Assembly (NCBI GenBank): GCA_948788915.1
Contig: CAQFOZ010000050.1
Coordinates: forward strand, 1-14,700
DNA: 14,700 nucleotides
Origin: an uncultured Muribaculaceae bacterium
Lineage (GTDB): Bacteria; Bacteroidota; Bacteroidia; Bacteroidales; Muribaculaceae
Reading direction: 5' to 3'
Made by a program: the position numbers and the translations under genes. The notes below the pieces were generated by a model. It was not told the origin of the DNA and made no database searches. It saw only the letters and a program-made list of their open reading frames with translations. Below are positions 7,252 through 14,639 of the stretch, one piece after another (the first letter of the stretch is position 1; the number at the start of each line of letters is the position of its first letter).

Positions 7252-7427
7252 TTTAAATTTATTACGAAAAAATTATATAATAGTTTTTTCGATAATTATG
7301 AGGTCCTTTTTGGCCGTTTTCGTCAAGTTTCGGCGGTCAAAGCCGATAGGTTTATCCCTTCTTAATTCGCGGAACCATCTCAAAAATAACTCTCAAAATT
7401 CCTCGAAAATAAATTTAAACAGTTTCT
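7244..7427. mobile_element. MITE-like non-coding element with perfect 20-bp terminal inverted repeats
   Basis: AGAAACTGTTTAAATTTATT (7244-7263) is the exact reverse complement of 7408-7427. If the first and last base are counted as flank, the element is 182 bp (7245-7426) with 19-bp ends and a direct TTA on both sides (7242-7244 and 7427-7429), a plausible 3-bp target duplication. The inside has no ORF of use. It carries a hairpin CGAAAAAA (7265-7272) / TTTTTTCG (7284-7291) and a small CGGC (7331-7334) / GCCG (7342-7345) stem. A TNA duplication is known for some IS5-family subgroups, so an IS5-type transposase may mobilise it; that is inference. No transposase is encoded nearby. With its flanks it fills the 305-bp gap between the divergent dGTPase and porT genes. 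Confidence 0.7.
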
Positions 7428-7431
7428 TACA

Positions 7432-7439
7432 CAAAGTTA
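7432..7439 (-). promoter_or_regulatory. Candidate -7 box for the dGTPase operon
   Basis: On the minus strand the sequence reads TAACTTTG, a full match to TAnnTTTG, directly outside the right end of the MITE-like element. No TTTG lies at the expected 19-21 nt upstream, so the call is weak. If it is used, the transcript would start close to 7425 and carry the whole element in the dGTPase leader. No good promoter for porT is seen; the nearest is AAGCTTTG at 7452-7459, with one mismatch and no -33 partner. Confidence 0.3.
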
Positions 7440-7476
7440 ATAAAATAATCCAAGCTTTGGCTTCGTTAAGATAACA

Positions 7477-8214
7477 ATGATTAGGATGCCGTATAAAATA
7501 AAATCTTCCCAATTCATATGGATACCCTTGTGTCTTCTTTTCTTTGCGATGACTTGTCATGCAAGACCAGGAGACAAAGAATTGAACAGACCATATGCTG
7601 ACCTTAAAAAGTGGCATTTTGGGTTTTCAATTGGCACACATTTCGAGGATCTGGATTTTACGCATAATGGATTTGTAACGCCGGATGGTGAAAAGTGGGG
7701 AATAGAGGTTCCGAGTTTTGCCCCTGGAATCTGTGCCAATGTACTGGTGGATTTACGACTTCATAAACATTTTAATCTTCGCCTGTCTCCAGGGATGTAT
7801 TTCGGTTCGAAAGGGGTTGAGATGCTAAGTTCAACCAATGGCGCGACGGCTCGCCAGGAGATAAAGACAGCTAATGTAGTGCTTCCGCTTGATCTTAAGA
7901 TATCGGGGGAGAGATATAAAAACAGCCGCCCGTATGTCACGGTGGGAGCCATGGGTGCGTTTGATGTAGGGAAGAAGCGTTCTGACTATCTCAAATTCAA
8001 TACTGCGGATGCCTATCTTACAGTAGGGTTGGGGTGCGATTTTTATTTGCCGTTCTTCAAACTTAATCCTGAAATTAAATTTTGTTTCGGGCTTACAGAT
8101 ATTTTGCGTCATGATCGTCCTGACCTGGATGATAATCCGGAGATTTTTAAGATAACGCAATCTCTTTCTAAGGTTAAATCGAAGATGGTTGTATTGAGCT
8201 TTTATTTCGAATAG
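7477..8214 (+). CDS. porT: Type IX secretion outer-membrane protein PorT
   Basis: PorT is an outer-membrane beta-barrel protein needed for T9SS secretion in Porphyromonas gingivalis. This 245-residue protein has a signal peptide (basic KIK at 7-9, hydrophobic 13-26, probable cleavage after CHA at 27-29). The barrel follows with family-like segments: KWHFGFSIGTHFEDLDF (45-61), VPSFAPGICANVLVDLRL (78-95), FNLRLSPGMYFGSK (99-112), VVLPLDLKIS (134-143), a highly typical GLGCDFYLPFFKLNPEIKFCFGL (184-206), and a last strand KMVVLSFYFE (236-245) ending in an aromatic residue, as barrel proteins do. The ATG at 7477 or at 7486 both leave an intact signal peptide. It is the first of six T9SS genes, three bases before porP. 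The identification rests on remembered family patterns and the neighbourhood. Confidence 0.85.
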   Translation: MIRMPYKIKSSQFIWIPLCLLFFAMTCHARPGDKELNRPYADLKKWHFGFSIGTHFEDLDFTHNGFVTPDGEKWGIEVPSFAPGICANVLVDLRLHKHFNLRLSPGMYFGSKGVEMLSSTNGATARQEIKTANVVLPLDLKISGERYKNSRPYVTVGAMGAFDVGKKRSDYLKFNTADAYLTVGLGCDFYLPFFKLNPEIKFCFGLTDILRHDRPDLDDNPEIFKITQSLSKVKSKMVVLSFYFE

Positions 8215-8217
8215 CGG

Positions 8218-9228
8218 ATGGGAGTGTCTACTGAAAAGGGAAGATGTGTAATACCTAATTGGACAATACTGGTAGTGATGCTGATTAGTGCGGTCCAATC
8301 CAAGGTGTATGCCCAGGATGACGTGCAGTTCACGCAATATTGGGCTGTGCCTTCGTATTATAATCCTGCCGCTACCGGAGAGATAGACTTCGTTAGGATC
8401 AGAGGAGGAGCCCGTTTGCAGTGGTTGGGTATCGACAATGCTCCGAAAAGTTTTATGGCAAGTGCCGATACTCCTTTTAAAATAGGGAAAAAGAGAATAG
8501 GCGTGGGACTAAATATGTCGCAGGAAAGTCTCGGACTATTTTCAAATATGCTTATAAACCTCCAGGCAAGCTATAAGTTCAGGCTTTTCAAGGGCACACT
8601 TTCCATTGGTCTGCAAGGCGGCTATTTTAGTTCAAAATTTAAGGGCACTGAGGTATATATCCCTGATGGAGACGATTTTCATGAATCAGGTGATGAGGCA
8701 ATTCCATTACGGGACATGACCGGAAATTCGTTTGACCTTTCGGCCGGTTTATGGTACAGTCACAAGTATTTTAATATAGGCATCTCGGGACTGCATTTGC
8801 TGGAACCTACCGTTTCGTTTGACAGTGAGGACTCGGAATCTGCTGAGATGGTGCAGTATGAAACCAAGTTGAGACGAGCCATATATTTGATTTCAAATGG
8901 CAATATTGCATTAAAAAATACGTTATTTGAATTGCAACCCTCGTTAATGTTAAAGAGTGATTTCTCCAGATTTAGCGTTGAGGCAACATTCCGGGCAACA
9001 TACAAGAAAATGTTTTGGGCTGGTATTGGCTATCGCTATAATGACGCTGTGAGTGCCATGATAGGAGCGGAGTTTAAGAATTTTTTCATCGGGTATTCCT
9101 ATGATTATCCTACATCCGCAATTTCTAAGGTTTCATCGGGAAGTCATGAGCTTATAATCGGTTACAGGGTCAAACTTGATTTCAGTGCCAAGAACAGACA
9201 CAAACATCGTTCGATAAGGATAATGTAA
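8218..9228 (+). CDS. porP: Type IX secretion outer-membrane protein PorP (PorP/SprF family)
   Basis: This is a 336-residue beta-barrel protein of the PorP/SprF family, which couples the T9SS to surface machinery or attachment components. The signal peptide is slightly long (hydrophobic 15-29, likely cleavage near YA at 31-32). Right after it comes the hallmark DVQFTQYWAVPSYYNPAATG (35-54). Many alternating strands follow, such as KRIGVGLNMSQESLGLFS (92-109), GTLSIGLQGGYFSSKF (126-141) and late barrel strands including AVSAMIGAEFKNFFIGYSYDYPTS, whose end ELIIGYRVKLDF precedes a short basic tail. No OmpA-like peptidoglycan-binding domain is present. The ATG starts three bases after porT, which indicates coupled translation. 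A 42-nt gap separates it from porK; no promoter consensus is seen there. Confidence 0.92.
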   Translation: MGVSTEKGRCVIPNWTILVVMLISAVQSKVYAQDDVQFTQYWAVPSYYNPAATGEIDFVRIRGGARLQWLGIDNAPKSFMASADTPFKIGKKRIGVGLNMSQESLGLFSNMLINLQASYKFRLFKGTLSIGLQGGYFSSKFKGTEVYIPDGDDFHESGDEAIPLRDMTGNSFDLSAGLWYSHKYFNIGISGLHLLEPTVSFDSEDSESAEMVQYETKLRRAIYLISNGNIALKNTLFELQPSLMLKSDFSRFSVEATFRATYKKMFWAGIGYRYNDAVSAMIGAEFKNFFIGYSYDYPTSAISKVSSGSHELIIGYRVKLDFSAKNRHKHRSIRIM

Positions 9229-9270
9229 ATATAAATATAAAAACAAGCACAATACGCAATATTATATAAG

Positions 9271-10746
9271 ATGAGATACGAAAAAAAATCATATGCCGGA
9301 ACATTCGGGAGATACCTGGCTTCTGTCTTGATAGGAGCGGTGATGTCCGGAGGTCTGGTTTCATGTATGGGCCTTAAAGGTGGCAGTTCCGGTGGCGAAG
9401 TTACCGGAGTGGGGGGCAGCAGTTTTGCAGAGCCGGCACCATATGGCATGGTGCTGATAGACAGGGGATCGATAGTTATGGGTCCATCAGCTGATGATAG
9501 TATTGCAGACATTAAGGCTAATCCCAAAGGGATTTCCGTCGATGCTTTCTGGATGGATGAAACTGAAATAACAAATTCAAAATATAAGCAATTTGTGTTT
9601 TGGGTGAGAGATTCTATCATTCGCGAGCGACTTGCGGATCCGGCATATGGCGGGAATGAAGCATTTAAGATAGAAGAAGATAAAGAGGGGAATCCTATTG
9701 GCCCGTTTCTTAACTGGAACAAACCTATTCCATGGCGCAATCCGAATGAAGATGAGGCCCGGGCCATAGAGAGTCTGTATCGTATAAATCCTATTACCGG
9801 CCAGCGGGAGCTTGATCCGACACAGCTAAATTACAGATATGAGATTTATAATCATACAGAGGCTGCGAAACGTAAAAACAGATTGGATCCGGCCAGAAGG
9901 GAATACAATACAGATATAGAGGTATCTACTGAACTGCCTGTCATATCGAAAGACACCGCCTATATGTCGGAAGATGGCGAGATAATCCGTGAGACGGTGA
10001 GCCGTCCGCTTACCGGAGACTTCGATTTCTTGAATACTTATATTGTCAATATTTATCCTGATACAACAGTATGGATAAATGATTTTGAGAATGCATATAA
10101 TGAACCATATACCAGGATGTACTTCTCGCATGCGGGATATAACGATTATCCAGTGGTAGGAGTCAGCTGGGAGCAGGCTAATGCGTTTGCAAACTGGCGC
10201 ACAGACTATCTGCGCAGATCGTTGGGTAAGGAAGGAATTTATGTGGAGCCTTATCGTTTGCCAACCGAAGCCGAATGGGAATATGCCGCACGTGCCGGCA
10301 ATTCGGAGACACCCTACCCGTGGGAGGAGACTTTGCCCATGGATGAGAGGGGCTGTTTTTATGCTAACTTCAAGCCGATGGATGGCGATTTTGTCCGCGA
10401 CGGGCATGTTATAACATCTTCAGTGGGAACATTCAAGCCTAATGATTTCGGACTATATGATATGGCCGGCAATGTATCCGAGTGGACATCTACAGCTTAT
10501 ACGGAAAGTGTGGGTAACCTTACGTCAGATCTCAATCCGGAATACAGATATGACGCTGCCAAGGAGGATCCCTATAAAATGAAACGCAAAATCGTGCGAG
10601 GTGGATCTTGGAAAGATGTGGCACGAAATATACGATCCGACTTGCGCATGTGGGAATATCAGAATGAACAAAGGTCTTATATCGGTTTTCGATGTGTTCG
10701 TTCACAAATAGGTTTTGCTAAAGGTACACAGAAAAAGAAAAAATAA
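9271..10746 (+). CDS. porK: Type IX secretion lipoprotein PorK/GldK
   Basis: PorK is an outer-membrane lipoprotein that forms the large periplasmic rings with PorN. This 491-residue protein has a long n-region, hydrophobic 17-30 and lipobox GLVSC with Cys32. The fold is that of the formylglycine-generating-enzyme (FGE) superfamily: PYGMVLIDRGSIVMG (57-71), FWMDETEITNSKYKQFV (93-109), RLPTEAEWEYAARAG (329-343), YDMAGNVSEW (396-405), RGGSWKDVARNIRSDLR (443-459) and YIGFRCV (470-476). A PorK-type insertion of about 175 residues lies between 110 and 285. The Cys pair used by true FGE enzymes is not evident, so it is structural rather than catalytic. It ends with a polybasic KKKK. porL follows after three bases. 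Confidence 0.95.
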   Translation: MRYEKKSYAGTFGRYLASVLIGAVMSGGLVSCMGLKGGSSGGEVTGVGGSSFAEPAPYGMVLIDRGSIVMGPSADDSIADIKANPKGISVDAFWMDETEITNSKYKQFVFWVRDSIIRERLADPAYGGNEAFKIEEDKEGNPIGPFLNWNKPIPWRNPNEDEARAIESLYRINPITGQRELDPTQLNYRYEIYNHTEAAKRKNRLDPARREYNTDIEVSTELPVISKDTAYMSEDGEIIRETVSRPLTGDFDFLNTYIVNIYPDTTVWINDFENAYNEPYTRMYFSHAGYNDYPVVGVSWEQANAFANWRTDYLRRSLGKEGIYVEPYRLPTEAEWEYAARAGNSETPYPWEETLPMDERGCFYANFKPMDGDFVRDGHVITSSVGTFKPNDFGLYDMAGNVSEWTSTAYTESVGNLTSDLNPEYRYDAAKEDPYKMKRKIVRGGSWKDVARNIRSDLRMWEYQNEQRSYIGFRCVRSQIGFAKGTQKKKK

Positions 10747-10749
10747 TAC

Positions 10750-11601
10750 ATGGTGAAAATTCGCAAATATGCCAACGTGATAGAGAGATTCCTTCACGGT
10801 GAAAAGGGGCAGAGATTCTTTAATTTTGCTTATTCCATTGGAGCGGCTATTGTTATTTGGGGTGCACTTTTTAAAATTCTGCACTTGCCGGGAGGTAGTC
10901 TGCTTCTCTGTATAGGTATGGGCACTGAGATTGCCATGTTTATTCTTACGGCGTTTGACCGTCCTCCTAAAGAATATGCCTGGGAAGAGGTATTTCCTGT
11001 ATTGGACTCCAAGAATGAGGAGGATCGACCTAATTTTGCAGGTCATCCGGCGGTAAATATAAGCGGTGTCAGGTATGCTGAAGATGGATACGATGAAAGC
11101 ACAGCCGGAGTGGCAACAGTATCACCCCAGACTGTATCAGTCAACCCAGCTCCGGAAATCGCGCCTGTAGAAAAAATAGAGATGCCGGATATCAAAGGGC
11201 TGGCGGAGGCTTCTGCCGACTATGTTTCTCAAATGAGCTCTATTGCAGAAGAGATTGCCACACTGAATGAAACTTATACCAAGCAGATGCGGGATCTTAA
11301 CCGGAATGTAGGTGGATTAAACACCATATATGAAATTCAGCTAAAAGGTATTTCTGCTCAGCTTGAGACAATTGACAGTGTAAACCGAGGTCTGAAGGAT
11401 TTGCGTGACATGTATGAGAAATCTGCTCATGAATCAACACGATATTGCGAGGAGACTGAGAAGATGGCTCGTTACATGCGTCAGCTTAACGCTGTATACG
11501 AGAAGATGATAACGGCTATGACCATTAACATGCAGACACCGGTTATGGGTGCCATGCCTGTTAATCCATTTGACAAAGAGGATGAAGTTCCTAACGCTTA
11601 A
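10750..11601 (+). CDS. porL: Type IX secretion inner-membrane motor protein PorL/GldL
   Basis: PorL forms a pentameric inner-membrane assembly around two PorM helices and uses the proton gradient to drive secretion. This 283-residue protein has two close membrane helices, about 24-45 (FAYSIGAAIVIWGALFKI) and 50-69. The second contains Glu60 in GMGTEIAMFIL, the position of the essential proton-handling glutamate of the family (Glu49 in Flavobacterium GldL). A basic residue in the short hinge, K42, and the motif LHLPGG (45-50) are also typical. The rest is a cytoplasmic domain with a variable acidic linker (about 80-150) and a long helical/coiled-coil section (about 155-260). It starts three bases after the porK stop and ends 22 nt before porM. 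Confidence 0.95.
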   Translation: MVKIRKYANVIERFLHGEKGQRFFNFAYSIGAAIVIWGALFKILHLPGGSLLLCIGMGTEIAMFILTAFDRPPKEYAWEEVFPVLDSKNEEDRPNFAGHPAVNISGVRYAEDGYDESTAGVATVSPQTVSVNPAPEIAPVEKIEMPDIKGLAEASADYVSQMSSIAEEIATLNETYTKQMRDLNRNVGGLNTIYEIQLKGISAQLETIDSVNRGLKDLRDMYEKSAHESTRYCEETEKMARYMRQLNAVYEKMITAMTINMQTPVMGAMPVNPFDKEDEVPNA

Positions 11602-11623
11602 TTATAATTTAGAGTCTGATTAA

Positions 11624-13201
11624 ATGGCAGGTGGTGGAAATAATGTAGCGCGTATGTCGCCGAGGCAGAGGATGATAAACCTTATGTATATCGTCCTTAC
11701 CGCCATGTTGGCTCTTAATGTTTCGAGCGATGTCCTGAATGGATTCAATCAGGTACATGACGGCATCCAACAGACAAATGCAAATATTTCATCGAGAAAT
11801 AATGTGCAGTTTGAACATCTTCAGTCGCTTTATGAACAGAATCCCGAAAAAACGGAAAAATGGTATAAGGCTGGTCTCGAACTTCATAATCGTTCGGAAG
11901 AGATGTTCTCTGTGATAGAAAATCTTAAGGCAGAAATTGCAAGAGCCGCCGATGGCAAGGATGGAGATTACCGTAATCTTGTAAATAATGATGATCTTGA
12001 GGCATCGTCGGTGACAATGCTTAACCCGGCTACTGGCAAAGGTGCCAATCTCCGGAAACTATTGAATTCATATAGTGATTATGTGTCGTCATTGATTTCT
12101 GATTCGACTAAAAAGGCTTCTGTAAGGCAGATGCTTTCTACTAAGGTCGGGAATAAAAAAGGAACTGTTGGCGAAACGACATGGGAACAACTTATGTTTG
12201 AAAATATGCCTGCGGTGGCAGCTGTGACTTTGCTTGCCAAAGTGCAGAATGATATCCGTCAGGCTGAATCTGAGGCTTTGTCAAATCTGATTACTTCTGT
12301 GGATATTGGTGATGTCAGGGTTAATGAACTTAATGCGTATGTGATTCCTCACTCCAATATGGTTATGAGAGGCGGTAAGTACTCTGCGAATATCGTGTTG
12401 GCGGCTATTGATACCACCAAGCGCCCTGATATATTCGTGAATGGCGCAAGATTGAATAATTCCAAAGGATTATACGAATTTGTGGCGGGTTCGGTAGGTA
12501 ACCATGAATATTCGGGTTATATCGAGGTTTCGAGAGGAGACGGGACAATAGACCGCAGACCATTTAAGTCCTCATATACTGTAATGGAGCCCATGGCTAC
12601 CATTTCTCCGACAATGATGAATGTCTTGTATGCCGGAATTGCGAACCCAATAAGCATTTCTGTTCCCGGAGTTCCGATGGAGAAGGTGCAGGCAACCATG
12701 ACCAACGGCTCTCTTGTCAGAAACGGGGATCACTGGATTGCACATCCAGGTAAGGTTGGTAGTGAGGCTGAAATATCAGTATCGGCCAATATAGAAGGAG
12801 GAACACAGAAAGTTGGCTCGATGAAATTCAGGGTTAGAAAATTGCCTGATCCAAGTCCCTATCTTGCTGTTAAAGATGGTAACGGAAATATAGTCCATTA
12901 CAAAGGGTCTCCCAAAAGAATATCGAAAGGAGCGCTTATGGAATCTCCTGGGCTTGGAGCCGCGATAGATGATGATATATTGAATGTCTCTTATTCCGTA
13001 GTGTCTTTCTCAACTGTTTTTCTGGATCAGATGGGAAATGCAATACCTGAACTGTCGGATGGCGCTAAATTTTCGTCAAGACAGAGGGAACAGTTCCGAA
13101 GGCTTAAGGCCGGAAAGAAGTTCTTTATTAACAATGTTAAAGCTAAAGGTCCGGATGGTATCACTCGTGATATATCCCCGATGGAGGTGGCGTTAAATTA
13201 A
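11624..13201 (+). CDS. porM: Type IX secretion inner-membrane/periplasmic shaft protein PorM/GldM
   Basis: PorM is anchored by one helix and extends as a dimer through the periplasm to touch the PorK-PorN rings, transmitting motion from PorL. This 525-residue protein shows the conserved N-terminus MSPRQRMINLMYIVLTAMLALNVS (11-34) with one membrane helix (about 18-34) and no cleavage site. SSDVLNGF follows, then a helical D1 domain (about 45-225, with many coiled-coil-like heptads) and beta-rich D2-D4 domains to the C-terminus, for example MATISPTMMNVLYAGIANPI, VPGVPMEKV and the end GPDGITRDISPMEVALN. The length is close to family norm. The start is the ATG at 11624. porN comes 15 to 33 nt later depending on its start. 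Confidence 0.95.
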   Translation: MAGGGNNVARMSPRQRMINLMYIVLTAMLALNVSSDVLNGFNQVHDGIQQTNANISSRNNVQFEHLQSLYEQNPEKTEKWYKAGLELHNRSEEMFSVIENLKAEIARAADGKDGDYRNLVNNDDLEASSVTMLNPATGKGANLRKLLNSYSDYVSSLISDSTKKASVRQMLSTKVGNKKGTVGETTWEQLMFENMPAVAAVTLLAKVQNDIRQAESEALSNLITSVDIGDVRVNELNAYVIPHSNMVMRGGKYSANIVLAAIDTTKRPDIFVNGARLNNSKGLYEFVAGSVGNHEYSGYIEVSRGDGTIDRRPFKSSYTVMEPMATISPTMMNVLYAGIANPISISVPGVPMEKVQATMTNGSLVRNGDHWIAHPGKVGSEAEISVSANIEGGTQKVGSMKFRVRKLPDPSPYLAVKDGNGNIVHYKGSPKRISKGALMESPGLGAAIDDDILNVSYSVVSFSTVFLDQMGNAIPELSDGAKFSSRQREQFRRLKAGKKFFINNVKAKGPDGITRDISPMEVALN

Positions 13202-13234
13202 ACTCCATTCGTATACTTGTCAAAATATAAGAAA

Positions 13235-14362
13235 ATGAGAAATTTTCAAAAAATAGTAATGCTCTTGGCCACTGTATTGGCAATCCCGGTTGTGGCGCAG
13301 GTAGAGAATGGCGGTACGATCAGAAAACGTACAGAAAGAGATAAAAAGAAAACTGAACAGACAGTCGGTGTTACCGATCGGATGCAGGCCTTTTATGAGA
13401 AAAAGGCCCCCCATGATGCCGATCTTGCATATATGCGGGAGATTTACAGGGAAATAGACCTGAAAAAACCGGAAAATGCCCCGTTATATTATCCCGAAGA
13501 CTTGATAGACGGAAGAGAAAACCTTCTCCGGGTTATTCTTGGAGCTGTTGTCAGCGGATCGATCCCGGCATATGAATATCTTGACGGGCGGGAGATTTTC
13601 TCCGACAAGTATAAGGTAAATGTAGGGGAGATGCTTGACCGGTATGGCATATATTATACTCAGGGGAAAGGTTCTACTTCCAAGAATCCGAAATATGTAA
13701 TTGAAGAGGCAGATATGCCTACCGATCAGGTCCTGAACTATTATATAATAGAAAAATGGGAGTTTGACAGAAGATCAAATAGGATGAAAACCCGGGTGGA
13801 AGCCATTTGCCCGGTGTTGACCAGAAGCGGAGATTTTGGAGGAGATACCAAATATCCGATGTTCTGGGTTAAATATGACGCATTGCGTCCATATCTTGCA
13901 AGGCAATATGTGTTTGTAAGTGATGATAATAATATGCCTCAATATAGTCTCGATGACTATTTTAATCTCGGGATGTATGATGGTGAAATATATAAAACGC
14001 GTAATCTTCGTAACCTTTCGATGGCTCAGATGTTTCCGGATGAAGATGACCGGAAGCAGGCTCAGGACAGTATTGACAAGAGGTTAAGGTCTTACGGTAA
14101 AAATTTGTGGGTTCCTACAAGGGAAGAGTTCCTTGCTCAAAAAGAGAAGGAGATGAAGGATTCTCAAGCAATTGCATCGGGTGATTCTATTCCCGGGAAG
14201 ACAGTTGTCTCCGAAACATCATCGACTGTAAAGAACACAAGTGCTCGTTCGCGTAAACGCACATCCACAGCTAAAAAACCGAGGACATCCAAGGTTAAGA
14301 GTTCTTCATCAAGTGTTCCCAATTCATCCGCAACAAAATCAGTGAGAAGAAGAAGAAAATAA
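13235..14362 (+). CDS. porN: Type IX secretion periplasmic ring protein PorN/GldN
   Basis: PorN is a periplasmic protein that builds rings with PorK and contacts PorM. With ATG at 13235 it has 375 residues. Its signal peptide is MRNFQKIVMLLATVLAIPVVAQ with cleavage near residue 21. A TTG at 13217 is in frame and would add six residues; the ATG gives a cleaner signal. Typical GldN traits are the long Asp/Tyr-rich core with ADLAYMREIYREIDL, LRVILGAVVSGSIPAYEYL, DRYGIYYTQ, EKWEFDRRSNRM, ICPVLTRSGD, MFWVKYDALRPYL and LSMAQMFPDEDDRKQ. The last 50 residues form a Ser/Thr/Lys/Arg-rich low-complexity tail ending RRRRK, which is not obviously part of the core fold. It is the last gene of the operon and is followed by a strong terminator. 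Confidence 0.94.
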   Translation: MRNFQKIVMLLATVLAIPVVAQVENGGTIRKRTERDKKKTEQTVGVTDRMQAFYEKKAPHDADLAYMREIYREIDLKKPENAPLYYPEDLIDGRENLLRVILGAVVSGSIPAYEYLDGREIFSDKYKVNVGEMLDRYGIYYTQGKGSTSKNPKYVIEEADMPTDQVLNYYIIEKWEFDRRSNRMKTRVEAICPVLTRSGDFGGDTKYPMFWVKYDALRPYLARQYVFVSDDNNMPQYSLDDYFNLGMYDGEIYKTRNLRNLSMAQMFPDEDDRKQAQDSIDKRLRSYGKNLWVPTREEFLAQKEKEMKDSQAIASGDSIPGKTVVSETSSTVKNTSARSRKRTSTAKKPRTSKVKSSSSSVPNSSATKSVRRRRK

Positions 14363-14408
14363 ATTTTGGTAAAGTAAGAAACACTCTTTCTTTATAATTA
14401 CTTTTAGA

Positions 14409-14445
14409 AAGCTTCGAGAATAGAATAATTGCTCGAAGCTTTTTT
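14409..14445 (+). terminator. Intrinsic terminator of the T9SS operon
   Basis: AAGCTTCGAG (14409-14418) pairs perfectly with CTCGAAGCTT (14432-14441) around a 13-nt loop, and six Ts follow (14440-14445). It lies 46 nt after the porN stop. This is the best rho-independent terminator in the window. Confidence 0.85.
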
Positions 14446-14460
14446 GTAATATCAATTAAA

Positions 14461-14490
14461 ATTATTTTATGATAAAATTTATAAAATAAT
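14461..14490. repeat. AT-only perfect 10-bp inverted repeat
   Basis: ATTATTTTAT (14461-14470) and ATAAAATAAT (14481-14490) are exact reverse complements with a 10-nt spacer. The dyad lies between the operon terminator and the next promoter, whose -33 box is 65 nt farther. It could be a protein-binding site or only AT-rich noise. Confidence 0.35.
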
Positions 14491-14554
14491 CCTCAAATAT
14501 TCAGTTAAATAGGAGTAGATGAGAAAAAATAGATAAATTTTTTTTTGAAAAAAG

Positions 14555-14586
14555 TTTGCACAAGAACAAAAAAGGTTATAACTTTG
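14555..14586 (+). promoter_or_regulatory. Bacteroidetes-type promoter for the right-edge gene
   Basis: TTTG (14555-14558) and TAACTTTG (14579-14586) are separated by 20 nt, the same spacing as the tRNA and pyrE promoters. Transcription would begin near 14592-14594 and give a leader of about 47 nt to the ATG at 14640. Confidence 0.7.
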
Positions 14587-14639
14587 CAACCGCAAAACGG
14601 AAAACAAAACATGTTATAAAACATAAAAACATTTCCGTA

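Noticed and set aside
7831..8337. Minus-strand open frame (168 codons) across porT and porP
   Set aside because: Antisense to two genes whose protein features are clear; no start or family support.
9162..9767. Long minus-strand open frame (201 codons) across the porP end and porK start
   Set aside because: It lies antisense to two well-supported T9SS genes, has no recognisable protein features and is a frame shadow.
9826..10407. Minus-strand open frame (193 codons) inside porK
   Set aside because: Antisense to the conserved PorK insertion and FGE-like core; composition is not that of a real protein.
9271..10746. PorK as an active formylglycine-generating enzyme or sulfatase modifier
   Set aside because: The FGE fold is present, but the catalytic Cys pair is not evident, and the lipoprotein signal, large insertion and gene neighbours identify PorK.
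14519..14536. Five-codon ORF MRKNR preceded by GGAG
   Set aside because: It lies before the promoter of the next gene, is too short to judge, and GGAG is not a strong start signal in this phylum.
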